Assembly: GCF_003182275.1 (NCBI RefSeq)
Contig: NZ_QGTR01000004.1
Location: 536,166 to 600,165 of the forward strand
DNA: 64,000 bases
Reading direction: 5' to 3'
Source: Hoeflea marina
GTDB lineage: Bacteria; Pseudomonadota; Alphaproteobacteria; Rhizobiales; Rhizobiaceae
Part shown: one piece after another, positions 62,963 to 64,000 of the stretch
Layout: each line of letters begins with the position of its first letter
How positions within the stretch are numbered: position 1 is the stretch's first letter
Made by a program: the position numbers and the translations under genes
Notes under the pieces: model-generated
The model's input: only the letters and a program-made list of their open reading frames with translations
The model's database searches: none
Told to the model about the DNA's origin: nothing

Positions 62963-63907
62963 ATGATAAGTTTGCAGGATTTCCAGCAGTTCGAGTCCTA
63001 TTGCCGTGACCAGCTCGGCCTTGGCGAGCACAGCCTGCGCGCCTACCGCCAGGACCTGACTGCCTTTCACCGCTTCCGGGCTGCGAGCGGTGATGCTGGA
63101 CCGGTCGCGGCGGCAACCCTGCTTGCCTTTCATCAGCATCTGCGGGACGAGAAGCGCGCAAGTCCCGCCACCATCAGACGGCGGTTCATCACGCTGCGAT
63201 CGTTCTTCAAGTGGCACGGCGAGGAGACCGCCACCGCTTCCCCCTTCACCGGCCTGCGGCTGGACCTGAAGATCCCGAGGCGGCTGCCGAGGCCGGTGGA
63301 CCGGCCGACGCTCGCCCAGTTGCTGGGATCGACGCGCCACATCGTCGAGCTTGATGCCGGATGCCCACCGGCCAGGGCCGACGGCGGCTATTCCAGCGAT
63401 CAGGTCAATGGGCTGATGCTGCGGCTGCTGGTGGTCACCGGCCTGCGCATCGGCGAACTCACCGGTCTGACCCTTGCCCAGGTCTCCGGCGCGGCAACCC
63501 GCATCAGGGTTCGCGGCAAGGGCAACCGCGAACGCACCGTCTATGTCGCCAACGAGCGCCTTGTCATCGATTTCCGCACTTATTGGGACTGGCGCCGCAG
63601 TGCCTCGCCGCCCGGCGCGCCGCTGTTTCTCAACGCGCAAGGCAACCGCCTGACCGCGCCGGCCTTCCGCAAGCGCCTCAGGCTGATGTCCGAAAGCCTG
63701 TCGATCGCCCCCTATCTGACCCCGCACCGCTTCCGCCACTCGGCCGCCACCCTGCTGATCGAGGAGGGTGTCGACATCCGGATCGTCCAGCGCCTGCTCG
63801 GCCATGCCAGCATCTCGACCACCGAACTCTACACCAGGGTCTCCGACAACTCCCTCGTCCAGGCCATCCAGCGCGCCGACACGCTCGGCCTGGTGGATGG
63901 GAAGTGA
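62963..63907 (+). CDS. Tyrosine recombinase (XerC/integrase family)
   Basis: This 314-residue protein has an N-terminal SAM-like core-binding domain (EHSLRAYRQDLTAFHRF, residues 22-38) and a complete catalytic domain with Arg 162 (TGLRIGEL), Lys 186 (RGKGNRERTV), His 255 and Arg 258 (HRFRH), His 281 (LLGHASISTTELY) and Tyr 290. All active residues are intact. It is not adjacent to usual xerC neighbours, so it may be an integrase of a mobile unit. GGAG is nine bases before ATG 62963. A longer frame to 62219 overlaps the YetF-like gene and is rejected. Confidence 0.93.
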   Translation: MISLQDFQQFESYCRDQLGLGEHSLRAYRQDLTAFHRFRAASGDAGPVAAATLLAFHQHLRDEKRASPATIRRRFITLRSFFKWHGEETATASPFTGLRLDLKIPRRLPRPVDRPTLAQLLGSTRHIVELDAGCPPARADGGYSSDQVNGLMLRLLVVTGLRIGELTGLTLAQVSGAATRIRVRGKGNRERTVYVANERLVIDFRTYWDWRRSASPPGAPLFLNAQGNRLTAPAFRKRLRLMSESLSIAPYLTPHRFRHSAATLLIEEGVDIRIVQRLLGHASISTTELYTRVSDNSLVQAIQRADTLGLVDGK

Positions 63908-63919
63908 TAACTCGGAATT

Positions 63920-64000
63920 ATGAGCGCTAGCGAAAAGCTCTCCAACAGCCTCTCTGGCAATATCGTTTTTCTGGCGGCCAACCAGCCGGACGGATTCCCC
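63920..64000 (+). CDS. Possible gene start, cut by window end
   Basis: An open frame starts with ATG 63920, 12 bases after the recombinase stop, and runs 27 codons to the edge (MSASEKLSNSLSGN...). A CGGA lies five bases upstream. Close spacing suggests co-transcription with the recombinase. No domain can be recognised in so short a stretch. Confidence 0.45.
   Translation, partial: MSASEKLSNSLSGNIVFLAANQPDGFP

Overview
The window is a G+C-rich chromosomal segment of an alphaproteobacterium, most likely of the order Rhizobiales. The evidence is the division and cell wall (dcw) cluster order, the ligA-recN-bamD-lpxC-ftsZ arrangement, a small dispersed palindromic repeat resembling ones common in Rhizobiales, and a candidate CtrA-type promoter. 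A Hoeflea- or Phyllobacteriaceae-like host fits, but this is inference because no 16S or tRNA gene is present.

Left part (1-12.6 kb): an accessory mix. It holds an AzlC/AzlD exporter pair, a RES/Xre-type toxin-antitoxin pair with a palindromic operator, a family III CoA-transferase, a spermidine-synthase-like methyltransferase, an unrecognised membrane protein, and a compact EthD - alpha/beta hydrolase - ECF sigma factor (with SnoaL-like tail) group. A Pit phosphate permease, an MBL hydrolase and a divergent DHFR-like/HxlR pair follow.

Centre (12.7-45.3 kb): the housekeeping core, almost all on the minus strand. Read in the direction of transcription it runs djlA-like, AmpD-like amidase, lytic transglycosylase lipoprotein, rnpB, mraZ-rsmH-ftsL-ftsI-murE-murF-mraY-murD-ftsW-murG-murC-murB, then ddl-ftsQ-ftsA-ftsZ, lpxC, bamD, recN and ligA. 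Many dcw genes are coupled by 4-base ATGA overlaps. Three genes sit between murB and ddl and break the cluster: an MBOAT acyltransferase, a DmpA-like P1 peptidase and an EAL phosphodiesterase, two of them on the opposite strand. The dcw promoter carries four TGGGN boxes at an exact 10-bp period (MraZ-type operator), and mraZ must start at a TTG codon.

Right part (45.4-64 kb): a DMT transporter with RidA, a small apparently leaderless RHH-like/HxxH-protein operon, and a MarR regulator divergent from a 5-oxoprolinase/hydantoinase. Next come a GGDEF protein with a decayed EAL domain whose promoter carries two TTAA-N7-TTAA boxes, a GH25 lysozyme and an MltB-type transglycosylase, a PanE-like reductase, a Kef-type antiporter and a complete TRAP transporter with two dyads in its promoter region. 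A YetF-like protein and a tyrosine recombinase close the window, which ends inside a possible further gene.

The recurring theme is the cell envelope: peptidoglycan precursor synthesis, septation, outer-membrane assembly (LpxC, BamD) and at least four peptidoglycan-cleaving enzymes. Two c-di-GMP proteins and one CtrA-like promoter hint at cell-cycle coupling. Function calls come from reading protein motifs; no database search was possible.
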